Positions 1 through 5,761 of a stretch of 5,761 nt of DNA are shown here, in pieces. This DNA is from a bacterium (GTDB lineage Bacteria > Cyanobacteriota > Vampirovibrionia > Gastranaerophilales > Gastranaerophilaceae): the NCBI GenBank assembly GCA_017541565.1, contig JAFXYU010000123.1, positions 1 through 5,761 on the forward strand, given 5' to 3'. Positions within the stretch are counted from its first letter, which is position 1, and each line of letters begins with the position of its first letter. Under the pieces are notes generated by a model. It was not told where the DNA came from, did no database searches, and saw only the letters and a list, made by a program, of their open reading frames with translations. The position numbers and the translations under genes are program-made.

Positions 1-1302
1 GAAGTATTTATTTTTGACGGTTTTGCAGGTGCAGACAAAAAATATACTCAAAAATTCAGAGTAATCAATGAACTTGCATCACAAAACATGTTCATTCACC
101 AATTATTAATCAGACCGACCGCAGAAGAACTTGCTTCTTACGGTGAAGCTGATTACACAATTCTTTGTGCACCTGGTTTCAAATGTGACCCTGCTATTGA
201 TGGTACTAATTCAGAAGCATGTATTGCTATCGACTACGAAGCACACACAATAATTATTGCCGGTTCTCAATACGCAGGCGAAATCAAGAAATCTGTTTTC
301 GCTACTATGAACTACGTTATGACTAAGAAGAATGTTCTTCCGATGCATTGTTCAGCAAATATGGACCCTGAAACTCATGAAACAGCAGTTTTCTTCGGAC
401 TTTCAGGAACAGGTAAAACAACTCTTTCCGCTGACCCTGCCCGTAAGTTAATCGGTGATGATGAACACGGCTGGTCACCTGACGGTGTATTCAATTTTGA
501 AGGCGGATGCTACGCAAAATGTATTAACCTTTCTGCAGAAAATGAACCTGATATTTATAATGCAATCAAGTTTGGTTCTTTGGTGGAAAACGTTATAATG
601 AACCCTGAAACAAGAGAACTTGATTTCAATGACGGTTCTTTAACAGAAAATACTCGTGTAGGATATCCTGTTAATTATATTAACAATTCTGCAATACCTT
701 CTATGGGCGGTATTCCAAAAGTTGTTATCTTCTTAACTGCTGACGCTTTTGGTGTATTACCTCCAATCTCAAGATTAGACAAGAATGCTGCAATGTACCA
801 CTTCGTAACAGGTTTCACATCTAAACTTGCAGGTACTGAAAGAGGCATTACAGAGCCTGTTCCGACTTTCTCAACTCTGTTCGGTGAACCGTTCATGCCA
901 ATGGACGCATCAGTTTATGCTAAAATGTTGGGTGATAAACTTGATCAATACGGTACAAAGGTTTACTTAGTAAACACAGGTTGGGCAGGCGGAAGTGCAT
1001 CATCAGGTGCTAAGAGAATGAAACTCTCTTATACTCGTGCAATGGTTACTGCAGCACTTAACGGATCTTTTGACAATATTGAATTTAAACATCACAACGT
1101 ATTCAATGTAGATTATCCGACATCTTGCCCGAACGTTCCTTCTGAAATGCTCGATGCAAGAGGAATGTGGTCTGATAAACAAGCATACGATGAAGCAGCA
1201 AACAAATTGGCTACAATGTTCAACGAAAACTTCTCAACCAAGTATCCGAACATGCCGGCTGAAATCGTAAATGCAGGTCCTAAACCGTTAAGTTTAGTAT
1301 AG
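1..1302 (+). CDS. pckA: Phosphoenolpyruvate carboxykinase (ATP), 5'-truncated by the window edge
   Basis: The enzyme interconverts oxaloacetate + ATP and phosphoenolpyruvate + CO2 + ADP in the cytosol, for gluconeogenesis or, in many fermenters, CO2 fixation toward C4 acids. The frame is open from base 1, giving 433 visible residues; the family is about 530-540 aa, so roughly 100 N-terminal residues lie outside. The ATG at 88 is internal: the codons before it encode conserved FAGAD and RVINELA sequence. Counting from that Met, the family signatures are QYAGEIKK (61-68, metal/substrate-binding Tyr and Lys), LPMHCSAN (84-91, metal-ligand His87), the kinase-1a P-loop GLSGTGKTT (104-112), IGDDEHGW (122-129, the DD metal/nucleotide site), NTR (188-190, substrate Arg) and FLTADAFGVLPP (215-226). 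All key residues are intact. The P-loop and 2a motif are those of the ATP-dependent, not the GTP-dependent, family. The C-terminus AGPKPLSLV is complete. The gene is followed 14 nt later by a terminator, so it ends its transcript. Confidence 0.97.
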   Translation, partial: EVFIFDGFAGADKKYTQKFRVINELASQNMFIHQLLIRPTAEELASYGEADYTILCAPGFKCDPAIDGTNSEACIAIDYEAHTIIIAGSQYAGEIKKSVFATMNYVMTKKNVLPMHCSANMDPETHETAVFFGLSGTGKTTLSADPARKLIGDDEHGWSPDGVFNFEGGCYAKCINLSAENEPDIYNAIKFGSLVENVIMNPETRELDFNDGSLTENTRVGYPVNYINNSAIPSMGGIPKVVIFLTADAFGVLPPISRLDKNAAMYHFVTGFTSKLAGTERGITEPVPTFSTLFGEPFMPMDASVYAKMLGDKLDQYGTKVYLVNTGWAGGSASSGAKRMKLSYTRAMVTAALNGSFDNIEFKHHNVFNVDYPTSCPNVPSEMLDARGMWSDKQAYDEAANKLATMFNENFSTKYPNMPAEIVNAGPKPLSLV

Positions 1303-1316
1303 AAAAACAAATATAA

Positions 1317-1352
1317 AAAAATCGGGTTTAACAATAGTTAAACCCGATTTTT
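1317..1352 (+). terminator. Intrinsic terminator after pckA
   Basis: A perfect 16-bp inverted repeat: left arm 1317-1332 (AAAAATCGGGTTTAAC), AATA loop 1333-1336, right arm 1337-1352 (GTTAAACCCGATTTTT). It starts 14 nt after the pckA stop. The right arm ends in five T and is followed by GTTTT, a classic rho-independent layout. The A-run on the left arm means it could also act on the opposite strand, but no minus-strand gene reads into it. It separates pckA from the next plus-strand gene. Confidence 0.93.
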
Positions 1353-1425
1353 GTTTTCCGGTTAAGAAATGTAAATAATATAACCAAAAAACAAAAAATA
1401 ATTTTTTACAGTGTTTAATATATAT

Positions 1426-1755
1426 ATGATTGTATCAAGTGTAAATTATTGTGTGTGCCAAAATAACAGATTTCTGTCTTTTCACGGTGCAAAGTCAAGA
1501 AAACTCATAGAAAAACTTATGAGCCTCACCAAAGTTGATAAGTGTCAGATAACATTTGATGAACTTGAGAAAATGTACAATGAAATAGGATATGACGTTC
1601 TGATGAAAAGAGGCTCACACGCAATTATTCCGGTAACAGACCGTATAAACATACCGCTTGTTATACCTCACGGATGTAAATATGTTCATAAAAATGATTT
1701 AAAACGTTTTCTTTTGATTAAAGAAGGTAAATTTTCAGAGGCTCAAAAAATCTAA
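1426..1755 (+). CDS. HicA-like toxin-family protein, orphan
   Basis: The region from about residue 22 to the end (109 aa from the ATG at 1426) matches the layout of HicA-type mRNA interferases with the dsRBD-like fold. A helix (KSRKLIEKLMS) is followed by ITFDELEKMYNEIGYDV, then a KRGSH motif (61-65) whose His65 aligns with the catalytic His, a strand ending IPLVIPH (76-82), and a C-terminal helix KNDLKRFLLI (89-98). HicA toxins cleave mRNA and are normally paired with a HicB antitoxin. No hicB-like ORF flanks it on either strand, so toxin function is only inferred from the fold. The start is uncertain. A stop codon lies at 1399, and GTG 1411, ATG 1426 and GTG 1453 are all in frame, none with a Shine-Dalgarno. 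ATG 1426 has TTTAAT 6 nt upstream, a poor -10. The first ~20 residues look unlike the family and may be untranslated. Terminators on both sides make it a single-gene unit. A domesticated relative or decayed toxin is also possible. Confidence 0.68.
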   Translation: MIVSSVNYCVCQNNRFLSFHGAKSRKLIEKLMSLTKVDKCQITFDELEKMYNEIGYDVLMKRGSHAIIPVTDRINIPLVIPHGCKYVHKNDLKRFLLIKEGKFSEAQKI

Positions 1756-1773
1756 AACTGGTTCAAAAATTAA

Positions 1774-1809
1774 AAAAAGCGGTTTGAGAAAATTCTCAAA
1801 CCGCTTTTT
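1774..1809. terminator. Bidirectional intrinsic terminator between convergent genes
   Basis: A perfect 15-bp stem: left arm 1774-1788 (AAAAAGCGGTTTGAG), loop AAAATT 1789-1794, right arm 1795-1809 (CTCAAACCGCTTTTT). Two more A-T pairs are possible inside the loop. Plus-strand readout ends in TTTTTGTTTTT. Minus-strand readout ends in a run of seven T. It begins 19 nt after the stop of the HicA-like gene and 12 nt beyond the stop of the minus-strand small ORF, so it can close both. Confidence 0.93.
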
Positions 1810-1820
1810 GTTTTTAAACT

Positions 1821-1973
1821 TTATTGCAAATCATCCAATGTAAAATTCATAAGTGAGTTTCTCAAAAACAAGTATCCGTAATTGGATATTATACAAAATT
1901 TTGCTTTTTTAATTTTTCTGTCGCTTTCGCTCTGTTCTTGATATTTTTTCCCAACTGCCTGTCGATTATTCAT
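1821..1973 (-). CDS. Small hypothetical protein, 50 aa
   Basis: I do not recognise this protein. The open frame extends upstream to an ATG at 2039, but the start is set at 1973 because a near-perfect Shine-Dalgarno (GAGGTG, 1978-1983 on the complement) sits 4 nt before that ATG, while the upstream ATG has none. The product starts MNNRQAVGKKYQ. Residues 8-25 are highly charged and rich in Lys, Glu, Gln and Ser, probably helical. They are followed by a more hydrophobic stretch, CIISNYGYLFL (28-38), and an acidic end, TLDDLQ. There is no signal peptide and no clear membrane span. The stop lies 12 nt before a strong terminator that reads on this strand. It lies 182 nt downstream of the DUF4127 gene on the same strand and could share its transcript. 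It is not a HicB antitoxin by length or sequence. Translation is supported by the start signal and terminator, not by homology. Confidence 0.45.
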   Translation of the reverse strand: MNNRQAVGKKYQEQSESDRKIKKAKFCIISNYGYLFLRNSLMNFTLDDLQ

Positions 1974-1977
1974 ATTA

Positions 1978-1983
1978 CACCTC
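1978..1983 (-). promoter_or_regulatory. Shine-Dalgarno that sets the start of the 50-aa ORF
   Basis: The complement reads GAGGTG, six consecutive matches to the 16S anti-Shine-Dalgarno, followed by TAAT and ATG. It is the main reason for calling this small ORF a gene and for preferring ATG 1973 over the upstream in-frame ATG at 2039. Confidence 0.55.
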
Positions 1984-2113
1984 GGATGATTAAGACTATC
2001 TGTATATATAAAGTATATCAAGGGCAGAAAATTGCCCATTTTTCTTGTTTTATTTTTTTAAACAAAGCGAAAATCAAGCACATCAAGACAAATTTGCATT
2101 TACAAATCTTTAC

Positions 2114-2154
2114 AAATTCGGTAAACATGCCTGCATATTGTTTTTAACCGATTT
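2114..2154 (-). terminator. Imperfect hairpin after the DUF4127 stop, possible weak terminator
   Basis: An interrupted inverted repeat pairs 2114-2127 (AAATTCGGTAAACA) with 2139-2154 (TGTTTTTAACCGATTT), with small bulges and an 11-nt loop. It starts 1 nt after the stop codon on the minus strand. The sequence past the stem is only modestly T-rich (ATTTG), so termination would be inefficient. Read-through into the 50-aa ORF and the strong terminator at 1774-1809 is plausible. Confidence 0.3.
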
Positions 2155-2155
2155 A

Positions 2156-3493
2156 TTACTCTGCAATATGTACTTCTATTTCAAATTTCCTGTTCCACGG
2201 ATAGGTATATTGTATTTCCATAGCAAAACGTTCTGTTTCGTCAAACAGTTTATTCAAAACTCTGTTCTCATAAGGTATCATCCGGTTTTTTATATCACAA
2301 GGAGATTCTATCTGCCCTCTTATATTTGCCTGATATGCCCAATCATCGAGATATCTTATAACTTGCAATTTTTTAAATGCTTTATCGTTATATTTTGATG
2401 CATTCCATTTAACTTTTACTCCGGCAAGCAGACTTCCCAATGTATTTGCGCTCGTGTTCCATCCTGCATATCCGTATTGCGGAAGTTCTTTGGAAAATAA
2501 TGTTTCCACTAATGCATTATCAGAGCCGTTAGCAAACCTCACATCCGCAACGGCAAACGGTTTTGAAGGAACGGAGAATCCCCATTTATACGGTTCTGTA
2601 TCCCAACCCATAACGAGTTCACCTTGTTTTTCTTTAAAATTATTAATAACCAGAACAACATCCGCATCACTCTCTACGTTTGCAAGTTTAAATCCGCCCA
2701 GCCAAAGTTGGCTTATAACCGAATGTTCTATGGAAATATCTTCATAATTTGAAACTCTGTCCGTATATTCCGGTTCAATAAATTTGGGATAAATAATAAT
2801 ATCTTTTTCTAATGCTCTTGCAAGAAGCGTCAGCGGAATTTCGTCCGCACCGGTTTTTGTAATTGCACCCCAGTTTTCTAACATTACTGCTTCTGATACG
2901 TTAAATCCAAATTGAGCGCAATCATCTTTAGAAAATACAAGAGTATTAAAAATCCCCTCTCTTTGCCAATCGTAATACATTGCATTTATAGTAAAATTCC
3001 TTTTTCTGGTTTCCATATAATCCATAAGGATTTCTCGCGGAATATCCGTTTCCTGAGGTTTTTTATACTTGCAAGAATTATACGAAAATTCAAAAATCTT
3101 TTTCCCCCAATCCTTCCAATATTCTTTTTCTTCTTCGTTGCAATTGTTGTTTGAAATTCTCATTATGCTTGAGAAAGCGAGAACTTTTTTACCTCTCAAA
3201 ATCGGTTTTATTCTTTCCATTCGGGTTCTGATTTCATCCAGTGAATCAGTAATTCGTCTGGACGGAATAAGTCCGCCATAGGCAAGTGTATCAAGAGAAA
3301 GAATCATACAATCTACTTCCGGCAAACCTTTAAGCCAATTGTAAAGCCCTTCTGTATCTGCATATTCCGTAAGTCCGCCCAGCATTTCTTTGGGCGGGAT
3401 AAAAAGTTCGATATCCTCATCAATTGCACAGATATCTTTTGCCAGATTATAGCAGACCGGACGGTTATCAATTGGAACAAAACAAATTTTCAT
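2156..3493 (-). CDS. DUF4127 family protein, complete
   Basis: The full 445-aa sequence follows the DUF4127 family, whose biochemical role I do not know. In order: an N-terminal strand with the PIDNRP motif (7-12; the family has PLDERP), PPKEMLGG (33-40), the signature SLDTLAYGGLIPSRR (66-80), FSSIMRIS (107-114), KDDCAQFGFNVSEA (189-202), GADEIPLTLLAR (215-226), VADVRFANGSDN (315-326), YAGWNTSANTLGS (342-354), and IRYLDDWAYQANIRG (379-393). The repeated invariant Asp, Asn and Arg residues suggest an enzyme active site, possibly metal-dependent; this is inference. It has no signal peptide or membrane segment, so it is probably cytosolic. Family members are often near 500 aa, so this is a compact one. 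The start is ATG at 3493 because MKICFVPIDNRP begins exactly as family members do. There is no Shine-Dalgarno; a -10-like TACAAT lies 6 nt upstream, suggesting a leaderless message. It is divergent from the gene at 3582. Confidence 0.93.
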   Translation of the reverse strand: MKICFVPIDNRPVCYNLAKDICAIDEDIELFIPPKEMLGGLTEYADTEGLYNWLKGLPEVDCMILSLDTLAYGGLIPSRRITDSLDEIRTRMERIKPILRGKKVLAFSSIMRISNNNCNEEEKEYWKDWGKKIFEFSYNSCKYKKPQETDIPREILMDYMETRKRNFTINAMYYDWQREGIFNTLVFSKDDCAQFGFNVSEAVMLENWGAITKTGADEIPLTLLARALEKDIIIYPKFIEPEYTDRVSNYEDISIEHSVISQLWLGGFKLANVESDADVVLVINNFKEKQGELVMGWDTEPYKWGFSVPSKPFAVADVRFANGSDNALVETLFSKELPQYGYAGWNTSANTLGSLLAGVKVKWNASKYNDKAFKKLQVIRYLDDWAYQANIRGQIESPCDIKNRMIPYENRVLNKLFDETERFAMEIQYTYPWNRKFEIEVHIAE

Positions 3494-3499
3494 AAATGA

Positions 3500-3528
3500 A
3501 TTGTATCATATTTTCCATATTTTGAATA
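3500..3528 (-). promoter_or_regulatory. Predicted promoter of the DUF4127 gene, leaderless type
   Basis: On the complement, TACAAT (3500-3505; 5 of 6 to TATAAT) is followed by six bases (TCATTT) and then the ATG, so transcription would start on or next to the A of the start codon. The -35 region at 17-nt spacing, TATTCA (3523-3528), is weak, with 3 of 6 matches. An alternative -10, TATGAT, overlaps slightly upstream (3503-3508) and would give a leader of only a few bases. Confidence 0.45.
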
Positions 3529-3567
3529 TAAAATAGCAAATTAATTTTTTACGGGTTTTTGAATGAA

Positions 3568-3574
3568 AAGGGGG
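3568..3574 (+). promoter_or_regulatory. Shine-Dalgarno of the gene at 3582, with divergent promoter region upstream
   Basis: AAGGGGG at 3568-3574 lies 7 nt before the ATG at 3582, a good ribosome site that fixes this start. Upstream, TATAAA (3527-3532) or TAAAAT (3529-3534) is a likely -10, giving a leader of about 40 nt. No convincing -35 exists; TTGTAT at 3501-3506 is 20 nt away from TATAAA. These elements overlap the promoter of the divergent DUF4127 gene in an 88-bp region. Confidence 0.6.
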
Positions 3575-3581
3575 TATAAAA

Positions 3582-4253
3582 ATGCCAAGTTTAACAATAA
3601 ATTTATTACAAAACAAAGTTTATCCGACAGGAAATATATGCGCAACAAAATTTGAAAATGCAGGAAGCAAAACTTTTACGCTCAATAAAAACTGCAAAAC
3701 TCTGGTGGCAAGAACCGTTGCAATAGCAACAGATTTAGCACCCGTTGTCGGAATTACACTTTGGACTCCGGAAAAAAAGATTGCCGTTTGTTCAACTCCG
3801 ACTGTTGAAAAACTCCGCAACGTTCCGGACAGAGTTAAAAATCTGATTGAGACATTACACAATGAAAGCCGCAAGAGTTATGACAGAATGCTGGCATTTA
3901 TAACAGGAGGAGTTGCGTACAATTCCCATAATGCTAACGCAAAAGACTCTGCGGAACTTGTTGAAAAAATATATGATGCTTTTCAAAAAGAAGGTATAGA
4001 AACCTCTGTTATTGCAGACCAATTTGCTGACAGTAAAACACAAAGAATAAACAGTTATTGCGTGGCAAATAATATTACTCTCTGGGGAAAGCCGATAAAC
4101 CAGTTAGAACTTAATAAAAATTCAAATGCAGATGAGATTGAAAATGCCCTCGCGGAAGAATTTGATTTTGTTGAACTTTCACCAAATATAGATTTCAGAG
4201 TAATCGACGAACTTCCTACCGCTGCTAAAGAAGCGGTAAAGAGAGCAAAATAA
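3582..4253 (+). CDS. Hypothetical protein, possible catalytically dead CheD-like fold
   Basis: A complete 223-aa protein with a good Shine-Dalgarno. I cannot assign it to a named family with certainty. Residues 41-75 (strand, then VVGITLWTPEKKIAVCSTP) resemble the CheD segment GSCVxVxLYDPxxKxGGMAHxMLP. Residues 103-169 (LAFITGG, a helix with KDSAELVEKIYDAFQKEGI, then a strand pair ending ITLWG) resemble the CheD IFGGA-(helix)-GIPIVAEDxGG-strand-strand half. If correct, the CheD catalytic Cys of GSC is Val55 or its neighbour and the catalytic His is missing, so it would not be a deamidase. The N-terminal 40 residues and the acidic C-terminal tail (NADEIENALAEEFDF) are extra. There is no signal peptide or membrane segment, and there are no chemotaxis genes nearby. 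Its stop codon directly abuts the tgt stop from the other strand, with no terminator between. The CDS call is strong; the fold assignment is a weak inference. Confidence 0.87.
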   Translation: MPSLTINLLQNKVYPTGNICATKFENAGSKTFTLNKNCKTLVARTVAIATDLAPVVGITLWTPEKKIAVCSTPTVEKLRNVPDRVKNLIETLHNESRKSYDRMLAFITGGVAYNSHNANAKDSAELVEKIYDAFQKEGIETSVIADQFADSKTQRINSYCVANNITLWGKPINQLELNKNSNADEIENALAEEFDFVELSPNIDFRVIDELPTAAKEAVKRAK

Positions 4254-5386
<1,133 letters not shown>

Positions 5387-5410
5387 ATTTTAATTTTATC
5401 AGAAATATTT

Positions 5411-5439
5411 TTGTTTTATCTGTGAATTTTCTATATAAT
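5411..5439 (+). promoter_or_regulatory. Predicted recG promoter, leaderless type
   Basis: A perfect TATAAT at 5434-5439 is preceded at exactly 17 nt by TTGTTT (5411-5416; 3 of 6, with the important TTG intact). Six bases separate TATAAT from the ATG at 5446, so the predicted first transcribed base is the A of that ATG. No Shine-Dalgarno is present. This argues against the in-frame ATG at 5440, which would lie upstream of the transcript start. Confidence 0.6.
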
Positions 5440-5445
5440 ATGACC

Positions 5446-5761
5446 ATGGAGAATCTTGAACAGATAAAAAAAGCCATTGAAGTTGAGGTTAAGTATAAAT
5501 ATATTAATATCACAGGGAAGACGAAAAGTTTTTCCTCTTTTATATGTTCAGAACTCAGAAAAGAAATTAAAACTTCAAAAAATCCAAAATGGAAGATTCT
5601 TCTTGAACATTTTGAAAGATATTCCATGGATACCATGCCCCAGAGAAAAAATTCTCTTTCAAGATTGATTAAAGCGATAAAAGCAGATATCGAATCAAAA
5701 GATAAAATAAATACCGAGGGACATGACAAAAAAATTACACTTCAGTCCGACATTATGTATC
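5446..5761 (+). CDS. recG: ATP-dependent DNA helicase RecG, N-terminal fragment cut by the window edge
   Basis: RecG reverses and rescues stalled replication forks and processes branched DNA. Only 105 codons are visible, all N-terminal to the helicase motifs. Residues 5-34 (QIKKAIEVEVKYKYINITG, then FSSF) and an RLIKAIKADI segment near 74-83 resemble the N-terminal extension I recall from cyanobacterial RecG (KALAVE...G...FSEF, then a helix ending before the wedge). The last visible residues, LQSDIMY, fit the lead-in to the RecG wedge domain (normally followed by a VKGVGPK-type motif), so the window ends just before the diagnostic part. The start at ATG 5446 is chosen over ATG 5440 because of the promoter position. 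It is divergent from tgt, with 70 bp between the start codons. The identification comes from the extension and wedge lead-in only; helicase motifs cannot be seen. Confidence 0.72.
   Translation, partial: MENLEQIKKAIEVEVKYKYINITGKTKSFSSFICSELRKEIKTSKNPKWKILLEHFERYSMDTMPQRKNSLSRLIKAIKADIESKDKINTEGHDKKITLQSDIMY

Larger units (their letters stand above)
1974..2155. other. AT-rich intergenic region with two weak hairpins
   Basis: I see no supportable gene in these 182 bases; the open frames through them have no ribosome site and no family resemblance. There is a short hairpin, GGGCA (2022-2026) and TGCCC (2033-2037), with a six-base loop. On the plus strand it is followed by T-rich sequence, but no plus-strand gene precedes it. 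On the complement, TTGATA (2016-2021) with TAGTCT (1993-1998) at a 17-nt spacing could be a weak promoter for the 50-aa ORF; only the first hexamer is close to consensus. A second imperfect inverted repeat lies directly after the DUF4127 stop and is listed separately. Confidence 0.4.

Noticed and set aside
1360..1386. GGTTA...TAACC inverted repeat between the pckA terminator and the HicA-like gene as a regulatory site
   Set aside because: It is only a 5-bp repeat with a loop of roughly 17 nt in AT-rich DNA, which is expected by chance.
1821..1973. The 50-aa ORF as a HicB antitoxin for the HicA-like gene
   Set aside because: It is on the opposite strand, shorter than HicB, and shows neither the HicB ferredoxin-like motif pattern nor a ribbon-helix-helix or helix-turn-helix signature.
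2022..2048. GGGCA/TGCCC hairpin followed by T-rich sequence, resembling a plus-strand terminator
   Set aside because: The stem is only 5 bp plus a possible G-T pair, and no plus-strand gene ends upstream within reach, since the HicA-like gene is already closed at 1774-1809.
1938..2147. Plus-strand 69-codon open frame in the intergenic region
   Set aside because: It has no ribosome site, no recognisable motif and odd composition, and it runs antisense through the start of the better-supported 50-aa ORF and over both weak hairpins.
2045..2398. Plus-strand open frame of 117 codons overlapping the end of the DUF4127 gene
   Set aside because: It is rich in Phe, Ile, Cys and Tyr as expected of antisense reading of an AT-rich gene, has no ribosome site, and lies mostly opposite the well-supported DUF4127 coding sequence.
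5440..5448. The in-frame ATG at 5440 as the recG start
   Set aside because: It immediately follows TATAAT (5434-5439), so it would lie upstream of the predicted transcript start, and it has no Shine-Dalgarno. The ATG at 5446 fits better.

Overview
This 5.76-kb, AT-rich window of bacterial chromosome looks like ordinary housekeeping and accessory sequence. It carries six or seven genes on both strands, with no insertion sequence, prophage, tRNA or rRNA gene, or CRISPR array. The best lineage clue is the gene cut by the right edge. Its N-terminal extension resembles, from memory, the one cyanobacterial RecG carries ahead of the wedge domain, and the gene is divergent from tgt. With the low GC content and the fermentative-type ATP-dependent PEP carboxykinase, this suggests a non-photosynthetic relative of Cyanobacteria (Melainabacteria/Vampirovibrionia, for example Gastranaerophilales). 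That is an inference, not a proof.

Layout. Positions 1-1302 hold the 3' four-fifths of pckA (+), closed by a perfect 16-bp terminator hairpin. Positions 1426-1755 hold a small orphan HicA-like gene (+), ending at a second strong hairpin that works in both directions. From the other side that hairpin also closes a 50-codon ORF on the minus strand (1821-1973) with an excellent Shine-Dalgarno. Positions 1974-2155 are AT-rich intergenic DNA with two weak hairpins. Positions 2156-3493 (-) encode a complete DUF4127-family protein of unknown function. A short divergent promoter region separates it from 3582-4253 (+), a hypothetical protein that may be a CheD-like fold without its catalytic residues. 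That gene abuts, stop to stop with no spare base, tgt (4254-5375, -), a complete tRNA-guanine transglycosylase with an unusual residue next to the substrate-binding Asp. A 70-bp divergent region then leads into recG (5446 to the window end, +).

How the genes relate. Most appear to be single-gene transcripts, and no shared pathway is evident: gluconeogenic or fermentative C3/C4 flux (pckA), tRNA wobble modification (tgt) and replication-fork rescue (recG). The most interesting shared feature is regulatory. Two genes (recG and the DUF4127 gene) have no Shine-Dalgarno but have a -10-like hexamer exactly 6 nt before the ATG, which predicts leaderless mRNAs. Two others (tgt and the CheD-like gene) have conventional ribosome binding sites. 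I did not find a convincing new multi-gene system here.
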